Part shown: positions 49,432 to 56,931 of the stretch, one piece after another | Numbering within the stretch: position 1 is the stretch's first letter | How the letters are laid out: each line of letters begins with the position of its first letter | DNA from: Poriferisodalis sp965214215 | Lineage (GTDB): Bacteria > Actinomycetota > Acidimicrobiia > Acidimicrobiales > Poriferisodalaceae | Assembly: GCF_965214215.1 (NCBI RefSeq) | Contig: NZ_CBDCBD010000003.1 | Coordinates: 2,542,001-2,606,000, forward strand | DNA: 64,000 bases | Direction of reading: 5' to 3' | The notes under the pieces: model-generated | The model's input: only the letters and a program-made list of their open reading frames with translations | The model's database searches: none | Told to the model about the DNA's origin: nothing | Position numbers and translations under genes: made by a program

Positions 49432-51141
49432 TCAGCTCAGGCCGACGATGTCGCCGTCGGCATCGAGATCGATGTGGCGCGCCGCGGGATCACGTCCCAG
49501 CCCTGGCATCGTGCGCATGTCGCCGCAGATGGGATACACGAACCCGGCGCCGACCGATGCGCGCACCTCGCGCACCGGCAGAGTCCAGCCCGTCGGAGCA
49601 CCCTTGAGAGAGGCGTCAGACGAGATGGACAGGTGCGTCTTGGCGATGCACACCGGCAGGTTCCCGAAGCCGTTGCGCTCGTAGCCGTCGAGCTCCCGAT
49701 TCGCCCGAGCGGTATAGCTCACATCGATCGCGCCGTACACATTGGTCGCGACAGCATGGATCTTGTCGCGCAGCGAGATGTCATCGGGGTACAGCACCGA
49801 GAAGTCCGTCGGCTCTTCGGCAGCTTCTGCCACGGCTTCTGCAAGCTCGGCTGCACCGGCGCCGCCGTCGGCGAAGTGCGTGCATCGAGCGGAGCGGGCG
49901 CCGTACTCGGCGGCGATCTCGGCGATTGCTGCGAGGTCGGCTTCGTGATCGCCGGGGAACTGGTTGATCGCCACCACCGGAGAGACACCGTGCATCCGCA
50001 CGTTCTCGAGCTGTTTGCGCAGGTTGTCGCCGCCGGCGTGCACCTCATCGGGATTCGCCTCGAGCAATGCCGGGGGAAGCGGCCGTCCGGCCACGATCCG
50101 ATGCTTGCCCGAGTGCGCCTTGAGGCCCCGCACGGTCGCCACGATCACCGCAGCGTCAGGCGACACGCCCGAATACCGGCACTTGATGTTGAAGAAGCGC
50201 TCAGCTCCCATGTCGGCACCGAAACCGGCCTCGGTCAGCAGGAATTCTGAGGTTCCGATGCCGATCTGATCGGCAACGATCGAGGAATTGCCGGTCGCAA
50301 TGTTGCCGAAGGGACCGGTGTGCACGAGTGCCGGGGAGCCCTCCAGAGTCTGCATGAGGTTGGGCTTGATGGCCTCGCGCAGAAGCACCGCCATCGAGCC
50401 CGCAGCACCGATGTCTTCCGCGGTCACCGGCTCGCCGCCGCCGGTGTAGCCGAGCACGATGCGCCCGAGCCGGGCCCGCAAGTCCGACATGGACGTGCAC
50501 AGCGCGAGCGTCGCCATCACCTCGGATGCGGCCGTGATGTCAAAGCCTGATTCTCGGGGGATGCCGTCGAGGCGACCGCCCAATCCGATGGTGATGTTGC
50601 GCAAGGCCCGGTCGTTCACGTCGAGCACCCGCCGCCACGTGATGTTGTGGATGTCGAACCCGGCCTCGTTCCCGTGATACAGGTGCGCATCAACCATGGC
50701 GGCGCAGAGGTTGTGGGCAGCAGTCACCGCATGCATGTCGCCGGTGAGGTGCAGGTTGAACAAGTCCATCGGAACGACCTGGCTGTAGCCGCCGCCGGCT
50801 GCGCCGCCCTTGATACCGAACGTGGGGCCCATGGACGGCTGGCGGATAGCAATGGTGGCGGTACGGCCGATGTGGCCGAATGCCTGCCCGAGTCCGACCG
50901 TCGTGGTTGTCTTGCCCTCGCCAAGCGGTGTCGGCGTGATCGCAGTCACCACCACGTAGCGCCCGCGGGGCCGGTCGGCCATCGCCTCGACGGCTTCGAG
51001 CTTGACCTTGGCCACGCCGGTGCCGTACAGCTCCAGATACTCCGGCGGGATGCCCGCCTCGTTCGCTATCTCGGTGAGCGGCCGGATCTGTGCAGCCGAT
51101 GCAATCTCGAGATCGCTGGGAAATCCGCCCGTTGTCGTCAT
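49432..51141 (-). CDS. fhs: Formate-tetrahydrofolate ligase
   Basis: 569 aa from the ATG at 51141, with a G-rich ribosome-binding site upstream. It interconverts formate plus THF and 10-formyl-THF with ATP. Hallmarks are the P-loop TPTPLGEGKTTTTVGL, IRQPSMGPTFGIKGGAAGGG, the long VDAHLYHGNEAGFDIHNITW segment and the NLMQTLEGSPALVHTGPFGN region. The C-terminal CIAKTHLSISSDASLKG is intact. In this cluster it can release formate from formyl-THF, with ATP gain, for the downstream formate dehydrogenase (inference). It is divergent from the flavoprotein gene and shares its operator-bearing promoter region. Confidence 0.95.
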   Translation of the reverse strand: MTTTGGFPSDLEIASAAQIRPLTEIANEAGIPPEYLELYGTGVAKVKLEAVEAMADRPRGRYVVVTAITPTPLGEGKTTTTVGLGQAFGHIGRTATIAIRQPSMGPTFGIKGGAAGGGYSQVVPMDLFNLHLTGDMHAVTAAHNLCAAMVDAHLYHGNEAGFDIHNITWRRVLDVNDRALRNITIGLGGRLDGIPRESGFDITAASEVMATLALCTSMSDLRARLGRIVLGYTGGGEPVTAEDIGAAGSMAVLLREAIKPNLMQTLEGSPALVHTGPFGNIATGNSSIVADQIGIGTSEFLLTEAGFGADMGAERFFNIKCRYSGVSPDAAVIVATVRGLKAHSGKHRIVAGRPLPPALLEANPDEVHAGGDNLRKQLENVRMHGVSPVVAINQFPGDHEADLAAIAEIAAEYGARSARCTHFADGGAGAAELAEAVAEAAEEPTDFSVLYPDDISLRDKIHAVATNVYGAIDVSYTARANRELDGYERNGFGNLPVCIAKTHLSISSDASLKGAPTGWTLPVREVRASVGAGFVYPICGDMRTMPGLGRDPAARHIDLDADGDIVGLS

Positions 51142-51260
51142 GCCGTGTACCCCCACACGAATTGAGGCTTTTTCGCCCTGCAAGCACCTGTGGTGCCCCT
51201 GCACCACCGCTTCGATGTCGCCAAATGGCGGGCCGCTCGGCTACTGTTCCCCGAGTTGCT

Positions 51261-51277
51261 GTTCCGCTGAGCGGAAC
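51261..51277. promoter_or_regulatory. Perfect 17-bp palindrome in the fhs/dehydrogenase promoter, candidate IclR operator
   Basis: GTTCCGCTGAGCGGAAC is an 8-bp inverted repeat around one central base. It lies 120 bp upstream of the fhs start and 84 bp upstream of the dehydrogenase start. A near-identical 17-mer sits upstream of iclR (56785-56801). A second weaker repeat, CTGTTC-N9-GAACAG, follows at 51277-51297. IclR-family regulators bind palindromes of this size. Confidence 0.6.
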
Positions 51278-51360
51278 TGTTCCATCATACAGAACAGCAA
51301 CAACACACAGCAGCAGGGCTGCGGCATGCTGTTGACCGGCAACGGCAGGGGATGTGAGCA

Positions 51361-53883
51361 ATGAGCGACTTTCCGGCGCGGGCAAGTTGTGTCGTCATCG
51401 GCGCTGGGATCGTGGGCAATTGTCTGGTGGGCCATCTCAGCGATCTCGGCTGGACCGACATCGTCCTGCTCGACAAAGGGCCTCTGCCGAACCCAGGCGG
51501 GTCCACCGGGCACGCCTCGAACTTCATCTTCCCCGTCGACCACTCCAAGGAGATCGTCGATCTCACCGTCGACAGCCAACTTCAGTACGAGGCGCTGGGC
51601 TTGCAGAACACGTGCGGCGGCATCGAGGTGGCGCGCAGCGAAGAGCGCCTCGAGGAGTTCCGTCGCCGCATGACGTCGGCCACATGCTGGGGCATCGAGG
51701 CTCAGCTCCTCACGGTCGACGAAGTCGTCGAACTGGTGCCCTTCATCGACCCCGACGTCATCCTGGGCGGCTTCTACACACCGAGCGTCTCAGCGGTTGA
51801 TTCGCTGGAGACGGGCACGCAGATGCGCCGCCGGGCCACCGAGGCCGGCCATTTGCAGACCTTTGCCAACACCGAAGTCCTCGACATTGAGACCGTTGCC
51901 GGGCCGAATCGCCCGCGCATCTCGGCCGTGGTGACCGACCGGGGCCGCATCGAATGCGACACGGTCGCGATCGCCTGCGGCGTGTGGAGTCCCAAACTGG
52001 CCCAGATGGCCGGGGCCACCATCCCGCTCACGCCCGCTGTCCACCAGATGGTCGACGTCGGGCCGTTCGACGTGCTCGTCGAGACGAACCAGGAGCTGGC
52101 CTACCCGATCGTGCGCGACATGGACACCTTCTGCTACGAGCGCCAATCGGCGGGCTCGATGGAGGTGGGCAGCTACGCCCACCGGCCGATCCTGCACCGC
52201 GTCGAGGACATCCCTTCCAATGACGAGGCGGCGCTCAGCCCGACCGAGATGCCCTTCACCCCCGACGACTTCGACCAGCAATTCGAGGAAGCCATCGAGC
52301 TGATGGAGTTCCTGGGCGACGGCGAGATCAAGTACGCCATCAACGGGCTGCTCTCGCTGACCCCCGACGCCGCGCCGGTTCTGGGCCCCACCGTCGAAGT
52401 AGAGAACCTGTGGTCGGTTGCCGCAGTGTGGGTGAAGGAAGGCCCTGGCGTCGGCCGGTTGATGGCCGAATGGATGACACACGGCTACCCCCGCCTCACC
52501 GACCCTCACGGCTCCGACGTCACGCGCTTCTACCCCCAGGACCGCAATGTCATCCACATCGAGACCCGCGCCGACGAGCACTTCAACAAGACCTACGGGA
52601 TTGTGCACCCACGAGAACAGTGGGCAACGCGTCGCAATGTGACCTGCGGCCCTGCGAAGGCCCGCACCGACGATCTGGGTGCCTTCTATTTCGAAGCGGG
52701 CGGCTGGGAGCGGCCGCACTGGTATGAGTCGAACGCCGATCTCGTCGAGCTCTACGGCATCGAAGACCGCACTCACGAATGGGATGCCCGCTGGTGGAGC
52801 CCCATCACCGATGCAGAGCATCTCCACCTGCGCGAGCACTGCGGTCTGGTGGATGTGTCGCCGTTCCAGGTGTTCGAAGTGTCGGGCCCCGATGTCGTGC
52901 CTTACATCGAGAAGATGGTGGTCAACAAGTGCGATCTGCCCGTCGGGCGCTCGATCTACACCCCCGTGCTCACACATGACGGCGGGTTCCGCTCGGACCT
53001 GACCATCGTGCGCCTGACCGAGGATCGTTTCCGCATCGCGACCGGCGCATTCGACGGCGGCCGCGACGAGTACTGGTTCCGTCACAACCTGCCCGCCAGT
53101 GGTGTGACGTTCGAGAACCGCACTGAGGCGCTCGCCACTTTCGGCGTGTGGGGTCCCAACGCTGTCGAGCTGTTGGCGACGCTGACCGAGACAGACCTGG
53201 CCCAGGAGTCGTTCGGATACGGCCAGGTGCGCGACGCGCTGCTGGCCGGGATCCCGACGCAGATGTTCCGCATCTCCTACGTGGGCGACGCCGGCTTCGA
53301 GATCTATTGCGCCACCAGTGCCGGCTTGGCGCTGTGGGACGCAATCTCGCAGGCCGGGCGGGACTTCAATCTGCGGCCTGTGGGGGCAGGCGTATACGGC
53401 ACGACGGGACGTCTTGAGAAGGGCTACCGGCTCATGGGTGCTGAGCTTGAGAACGAGTACAACCCGACTGAGGCCGGGCTGGCTCGACCGCGAGTGAAAG
53501 CTGCCGATTTCATCGGCAAGGAGGCTTACCTGGCAGCTCGCGAGGCAGAGTTGGCCGCCCAGCTGGTGATGCTGCGCTTCGAGAGCCTGCGCTGTACCGA
53601 GGGCTACGACCGCTTCCCCATGGGCGCCGGCAACGAGCCGGTGCTGACTGCTGCGGGGGAGCGAATCACCGACTCCCACGGCAGGGTCAGCCGCGTGACC
53701 ACGGCGGGGAATGCCCCGTCGCTCGGCGCCTACCTGGCGATGGCGTACCTGCCGACCGAACTAGCAAGTGTCGGCACCGAGCTGTCGGTGATGTACCAGA
53801 ACGAGCGGTATCCGGTCACGGTCGCGGCAACCGGTTCGAACCTTGCGCTGTTCGATCCGCACGACAGCCGCATGAAGGCTTGA
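51361..53883 (+). CDS. Dimethylglycine/sarcosine dehydrogenase-like flavoprotein (FAD + GcvT domains)
   Basis: 840 aa from the ATG at 51361. It should oxidatively demethylate N-methyl glycine derivatives, passing formaldehyde-level carbon to THF as methylene-THF and electrons to ETF. The N-terminal FAD domain has the dinucleotide motif VVIGAGIVGNCLVGHL; GSTGHASNF matches the His that binds FAD covalently in this family. A DAO-type fold ends near residue 380 (PDAAPVLGPTVEVENLW). The C-terminal half is a GcvT/aminomethyltransferase domain with EHCGLVDVSPFQVFEVSGPD and VGDAGFEIYC. etfB and etfA follow directly, supporting the electron route. Substrate (dimethylglycine or sarcosine) is not settled. 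Confidence 0.88.
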   Translation: MSDFPARASCVVIGAGIVGNCLVGHLSDLGWTDIVLLDKGPLPNPGGSTGHASNFIFPVDHSKEIVDLTVDSQLQYEALGLQNTCGGIEVARSEERLEEFRRRMTSATCWGIEAQLLTVDEVVELVPFIDPDVILGGFYTPSVSAVDSLETGTQMRRRATEAGHLQTFANTEVLDIETVAGPNRPRISAVVTDRGRIECDTVAIACGVWSPKLAQMAGATIPLTPAVHQMVDVGPFDVLVETNQELAYPIVRDMDTFCYERQSAGSMEVGSYAHRPILHRVEDIPSNDEAALSPTEMPFTPDDFDQQFEEAIELMEFLGDGEIKYAINGLLSLTPDAAPVLGPTVEVENLWSVAAVWVKEGPGVGRLMAEWMTHGYPRLTDPHGSDVTRFYPQDRNVIHIETRADEHFNKTYGIVHPREQWATRRNVTCGPAKARTDDLGAFYFEAGGWERPHWYESNADLVELYGIEDRTHEWDARWWSPITDAEHLHLREHCGLVDVSPFQVFEVSGPDVVPYIEKMVVNKCDLPVGRSIYTPVLTHDGGFRSDLTIVRLTEDRFRIATGAFDGGRDEYWFRHNLPASGVTFENRTEALATFGVWGPNAVELLATLTETDLAQESFGYGQVRDALLAGIPTQMFRISYVGDAGFEIYCATSAGLALWDAISQAGRDFNLRPVGAGVYGTTGRLEKGYRLMGAELENEYNPTEAGLARPRVKAADFIGKEAYLAAREAELAAQLVMLRFESLRCTEGYDRFPMGAGNEPVLTAAGERITDSHGRVSRVTTAGNAPSLGAYLAMAYLPTELASVGTELSVMYQNERYPVTVAATGSNLALFDPHDSRMKA

Positions 53884-53893
53884 GGGCACCCAC

Positions 53894-54676
53894 GTGCGCA
53901 TCTTGGTCTGCGTGAAGCGGGTCCCCGCCGTTGGATCGCGCATCAACGTGACAGACGGCGGGCAGCAGGTCGACACGGCGCACCTGGGCTTCACCACCAG
54001 CCCCCACGAGGAATGTGCTGTGGAGGAAGCTGCCAGGATTGTCGAGCAGCTCGACGGCGGCGATCATGCCGTTGTGGTGCTCACGCTCGGCCCCTCCGAG
54101 TCCACCGAGCAGCTGCGCTACGCGGCGAGCGTCGGCGGCACCGAGTTCGCACTGGTTGTCGCGGAGGGCGGCCTCGACTGGGATCCCCAGCGAACTGCTG
54201 TGGCCATCACATCCGCCGTGCGGGAGCTCGAAGCCGCTGATGGGCAGTTCGACCTGATCCTGTTCGGCAACGAGTCGGCCGACGGGGGCAACTTCCAGGT
54301 CGGCATCCGGGTGGCGCACGCGCTTGGGCGCCCGATCGTGAACGGCATCAAGGGCATCGACGTGGGTGAACGGGGCTTCACGGCACGTCGCGAGACCGAT
54401 GCCGGCTACGAGGTGTACGAGCTCGACGCCCCCTGTGCTCTCGGCGTCAAGGAGGGCATCAACCTGCCTCGCTATCCCACCATGAAAGGGCGGCTCGCTT
54501 CGCGCAAGGCCCAGATCCAGATGCTCGAGTGTGCACAGGACGCGGCAGCGGGCGGTCAATCCCGGGTTCGGCTGCACCGGCCGCCCGAGCGTGCCAGCAC
54601 CACGGTGACGCTGGGCGACAGTGCCGCAGCAGCACCCGCCGTGGTGGACCTGCTCGACGAGCTAGGTGTGCTGTGA
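53894..54676 (+). CDS. etfB: Electron transfer flavoprotein beta subunit
   Basis: 260 aa from the GTG at 53894, ten bases after the dehydrogenase stop. Family features are CVKRVPAVGSRI at the start, SPHEECAVEEAARI, LTLGPSESTEQLRYAAS, FGNESADGGNFQVGIRVA with the nucleotide/AMP-binding pattern, and NLPRYPTMKGRLASRKAQI. With EtfA it carries electrons from flavoprotein dehydrogenases to the quinone pool through ETF-quinone oxidoreductase. It matches the role expected for the upstream dehydrogenase. Confidence 0.93.
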   Translation: MRILVCVKRVPAVGSRINVTDGGQQVDTAHLGFTTSPHEECAVEEAARIVEQLDGGDHAVVVLTLGPSESTEQLRYAASVGGTEFALVVAEGGLDWDPQRTAVAITSAVRELEAADGQFDLILFGNESADGGNFQVGIRVAHALGRPIVNGIKGIDVGERGFTARRETDAGYEVYELDAPCALGVKEGINLPRYPTMKGRLASRKAQIQMLECAQDAAAGGQSRVRLHRPPERASTTVTLGDSAAAAPAVVDLLDELGVL

Positions 54677-54794
54677 TGACCAGGGTCTGCTCAGCCAGCG
54701 CAAGCCGCCTCGCTTACGAGATTGTGCCGGACCCTTGCTCGCAACGCTTGGAACTAGCGCGCGTCTGCGCGGTCGGTGCGGCCGAGAGGGCGTC

Positions 54795-55886
54795 ATGGGC
54801 GTGGTAGCGGTGCTGGTGGATCACGACCGGGGTGTCCCCTCCAGCGGCGCTTTGGAGGCGCTGACCGTCGCACGCGGGCTTGCCGCCGATCTCGGCGTGG
54901 GCACAGTGGCGATCCTGCTGGGCGACGATGCCTTGTTCGACTCGTACGGAGACGATCTGACCGCGCTCTGCGTCCAGTACGGCGCCGTTGTCGTTTACCA
55001 GGGCCGACACGAACTGCTGGCCGACTACGGCCCCGATGCCTGGGGCGCGGCACTGGTGTCGTTCATCGATGCGGCAGCACCGTCCGCTGTGGTGGCATCA
55101 GGCACCGACCGCGGCGCGGAAGCGATGGCACAGCTGGCAGCCCGCCTCGACCTGCCGCTGGTGGCCAATTGCGTGCGCGTGTCAACAAGCGGTTCGGAGG
55201 GTGCCGGCGAAGCGAGAGCGCCCGACGACGGCGATCCGTGGCAGATCACCCGCATCCAGTGGGGCGGTTCGCTGCTCGAAGACGTGACGCTCGGTTCTGC
55301 GCTGCCGTTGCTGACCATCGCCCCGCATTCGGCCGAGGCTGTGCCGGTCGGCGGGGATCAGGCAGAATCTGCAACCGACTGCTCGGCGGCTGAGATTGCT
55401 GCCGAGGCCGATGTGGTGGTCTTCGAGCCCGAGTTGGGACCAGAGGTGGCCCGGACGTTGGTGCGTGACCGGGTGACGCTCACCGAGGGCATCACGCTGT
55501 CCACCTCGCCGGTCGTGGTGTCTGGCGGCCGAGGCGTCGGCTCAGCGGAAGGTTTCGCCCAGCTCGAGGAACTCGCCGAGCTGCTCGGCGGTCGTGTCGG
55601 CTGTTCGCGTGCGGTCACCAACAACGGCTGGCGCTCGCATTCGGATCAAGTCGGCCAGACCGGCACCCGCATCGCCCCAGAGATCTACATCGCGTGCGGC
55701 ATATCCGGCGCGATCCAGCATTGGGTCGGCGCCATGGGTTCGAAGAACATTCTGGCGATCAACATCGATCCCGAGGCCAACATGGTCACCAAAGCGGGAT
55801 ACGCCGTAATCGCCGACCTGCACGAGGTTGTCCCCGCAATCTCCGACGAGATCCGCCGACGACGCGATAGCTCTGCGAGGATCTGA
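54795..55886 (+). CDS. etfA: Electron transfer flavoprotein alpha subunit
   Basis: 363 aa from the ATG at 54795, preceded by GAGAGGG. A frame extends upstream to 54666, but that part has no family similarity; a 118-bp gap from etfB is left. The C-terminal FAD domain is intact: VVSGGRGVGSAEGF, SRAVTNNGWRSHSDQVGQTG, PEIYIACGISGAIQHWVGAM and KNILAINIDPEANM. A partner for EtfB and for the dimethylglycine/sarcosine dehydrogenase-like protein. Confidence 0.94.
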   Translation: MGVVAVLVDHDRGVPSSGALEALTVARGLAADLGVGTVAILLGDDALFDSYGDDLTALCVQYGAVVVYQGRHELLADYGPDAWGAALVSFIDAAAPSAVVASGTDRGAEAMAQLAARLDLPLVANCVRVSTSGSEGAGEARAPDDGDPWQITRIQWGGSLLEDVTLGSALPLLTIAPHSAEAVPVGGDQAESATDCSAAEIAAEADVVVFEPELGPEVARTLVRDRVTLTEGITLSTSPVVVSGGRGVGSAEGFAQLEELAELLGGRVGCSRAVTNNGWRSHSDQVGQTGTRIAPEIYIACGISGAIQHWVGAMGSKNILAINIDPEANMVTKAGYAVIADLHEVVPAISDEIRRRRDSSARI

Positions 55887-55951
55887 TCCTCTTTCTCACG
55901 AATGGGCGGTACTCAGTCGGTAGACACAGTCCGGGGCACCGTCGTGCATGA

Positions 55952-56713
55952 TCACGACTCAACCGGCAGCGGGGCCCGTCCGGCCAGATGGTCGGCCAAG
56001 TTTGAGGCAGCTTCGATCAGCAGAAGGCCGACGTCGTGGGTGCGATTCGGATCCGGGAAGCGGTACGCCGGGCCGTGCACGTGCAGCGCAGCCACCACGG
56101 CGCCCTGTTCGCTCAGAACCGGCGCAGCCACGGAGTTGATACCGACGGCGAACTCCTCGTACACCCAGACGTAGCCGGCGCTGGCGACTTGGGCCAGCCG
56201 GGTCCGCAGTGCTTCGGGGTCGATCACACTGTTGGGGGTTGTCGCCTCCAAGCCCACGGCGATGTACTCGTCGAGCGCTTCAGAAGGGAGGTGCGCCAGA
56301 TGCACCAGTCCCGAGGGCACCAGATGCATGGGGCAGTACTCGCCGGTCCACGAGCGCACCTGAACCTCGGACTCGGGTTCGACTTGATCGAGGTAGTAGA
56401 CGGTCCGGTCGGCGCGAACGCCCACTCCGGCTGTCTCGCCGATCTGGTTGACCAAGCTGTGCAGGTGCGGACGCGCCGCCGCCTGCAGGCTTCGGTCCGT
56501 GCCGGCCGCTCCGATGATGTCGATGAGCCCTTGGCCGAGCCGGTAGTCGCCCCCGACATCGTCCTGGACCACCGCATCGACGGCTTCAAGCGATGTCAGC
56601 AGCCGAGCCACCGTGCTCTTGGGCAGCTCCACGTGATCGGCGACATCGGTGACGCCCTGCGGTCCCACGGCCAATGCCCGCAGGACGGCGAACGCTCGAG
56701 AGATCGACTGCAC
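55952..56713 (-). CDS. IclR-family transcriptional regulator
   Basis: 253 aa from the GTG at 56713. The N-terminal winged helix reads ISRAFAVLRALAVGPQGVTDVADHVELPKSTVARLLTSLE, here cited by its start ISRAFAVLRALAVGP. The effector domain contains ADRTVYYLDQVEPE, a CPMHLVPSGLVHLAHL stretch and VGINSVAAPVLSEQGAVVAAL. It lies between the etf and fdh genes, facing the latter. A palindrome in its own promoter recurs in the fhs/dehydrogenase promoter, so it probably controls the whole one-carbon cluster. A TACCGT element (56721-56726, minus) ends seven bases before the GTG. Confidence 0.88.
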   Translation of the reverse strand: MQSISRAFAVLRALAVGPQGVTDVADHVELPKSTVARLLTSLEAVDAVVQDDVGGDYRLGQGLIDIIGAAGTDRSLQAAARPHLHSLVNQIGETAGVGVRADRTVYYLDQVEPESEVQVRSWTGEYCPMHLVPSGLVHLAHLPSEALDEYIAVGLEATTPNSVIDPEALRTRLAQVASAGYVWVYEEFAVGINSVAAPVLSEQGAVVAALHVHGPAYRFPDPNRTHDVGLLLIEAASNLADHLAGRAPLPVES

Positions 56714-56720
56714 CGGCCCC

Positions 56721-56726
56721 ACGGTA
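56721..56726 (-). promoter_or_regulatory. Candidate -10 element (TACCGT) for leaderless iclR mRNA
   Basis: On the minus strand TACCGT is followed by seven bases and the GTG at 56713. A GTG three codons upstream (56722) would overlap the element, which supports the start at 56713. Confidence 0.42.
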
Positions 56727-56784
56727 CCCCGCAGGAGGCGCTGAACTGTCGTGTGAGCACCGTCTTGTGCCGTATTGTGGAACT

Positions 56785-56801
56785 GTTCTGCTGTGCGGAA
56801 C
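56785..56801. promoter_or_regulatory. Second copy of the candidate IclR operator
   Basis: GTTCTGCTGTGCGGAAC differs at two of 17 positions from the perfect palindrome at 51261-51277. It lies 72 bp upstream of the iclR start and 131 bp upstream of the divergent fdh catalytic gene. Confidence 0.6.
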
Positions 56802-56931
56802 ACAGTCTTGTCAGAGTACGGCAGACAAGTTGTAGCCAGGGTGAAACTGTTGTAATCACAGGAAAGACACCCGATGCAACGTAGAATTCGGGGTCACGGC
56901 ATTCGACGAAGGTGCGAATCGAGGAGGGACG

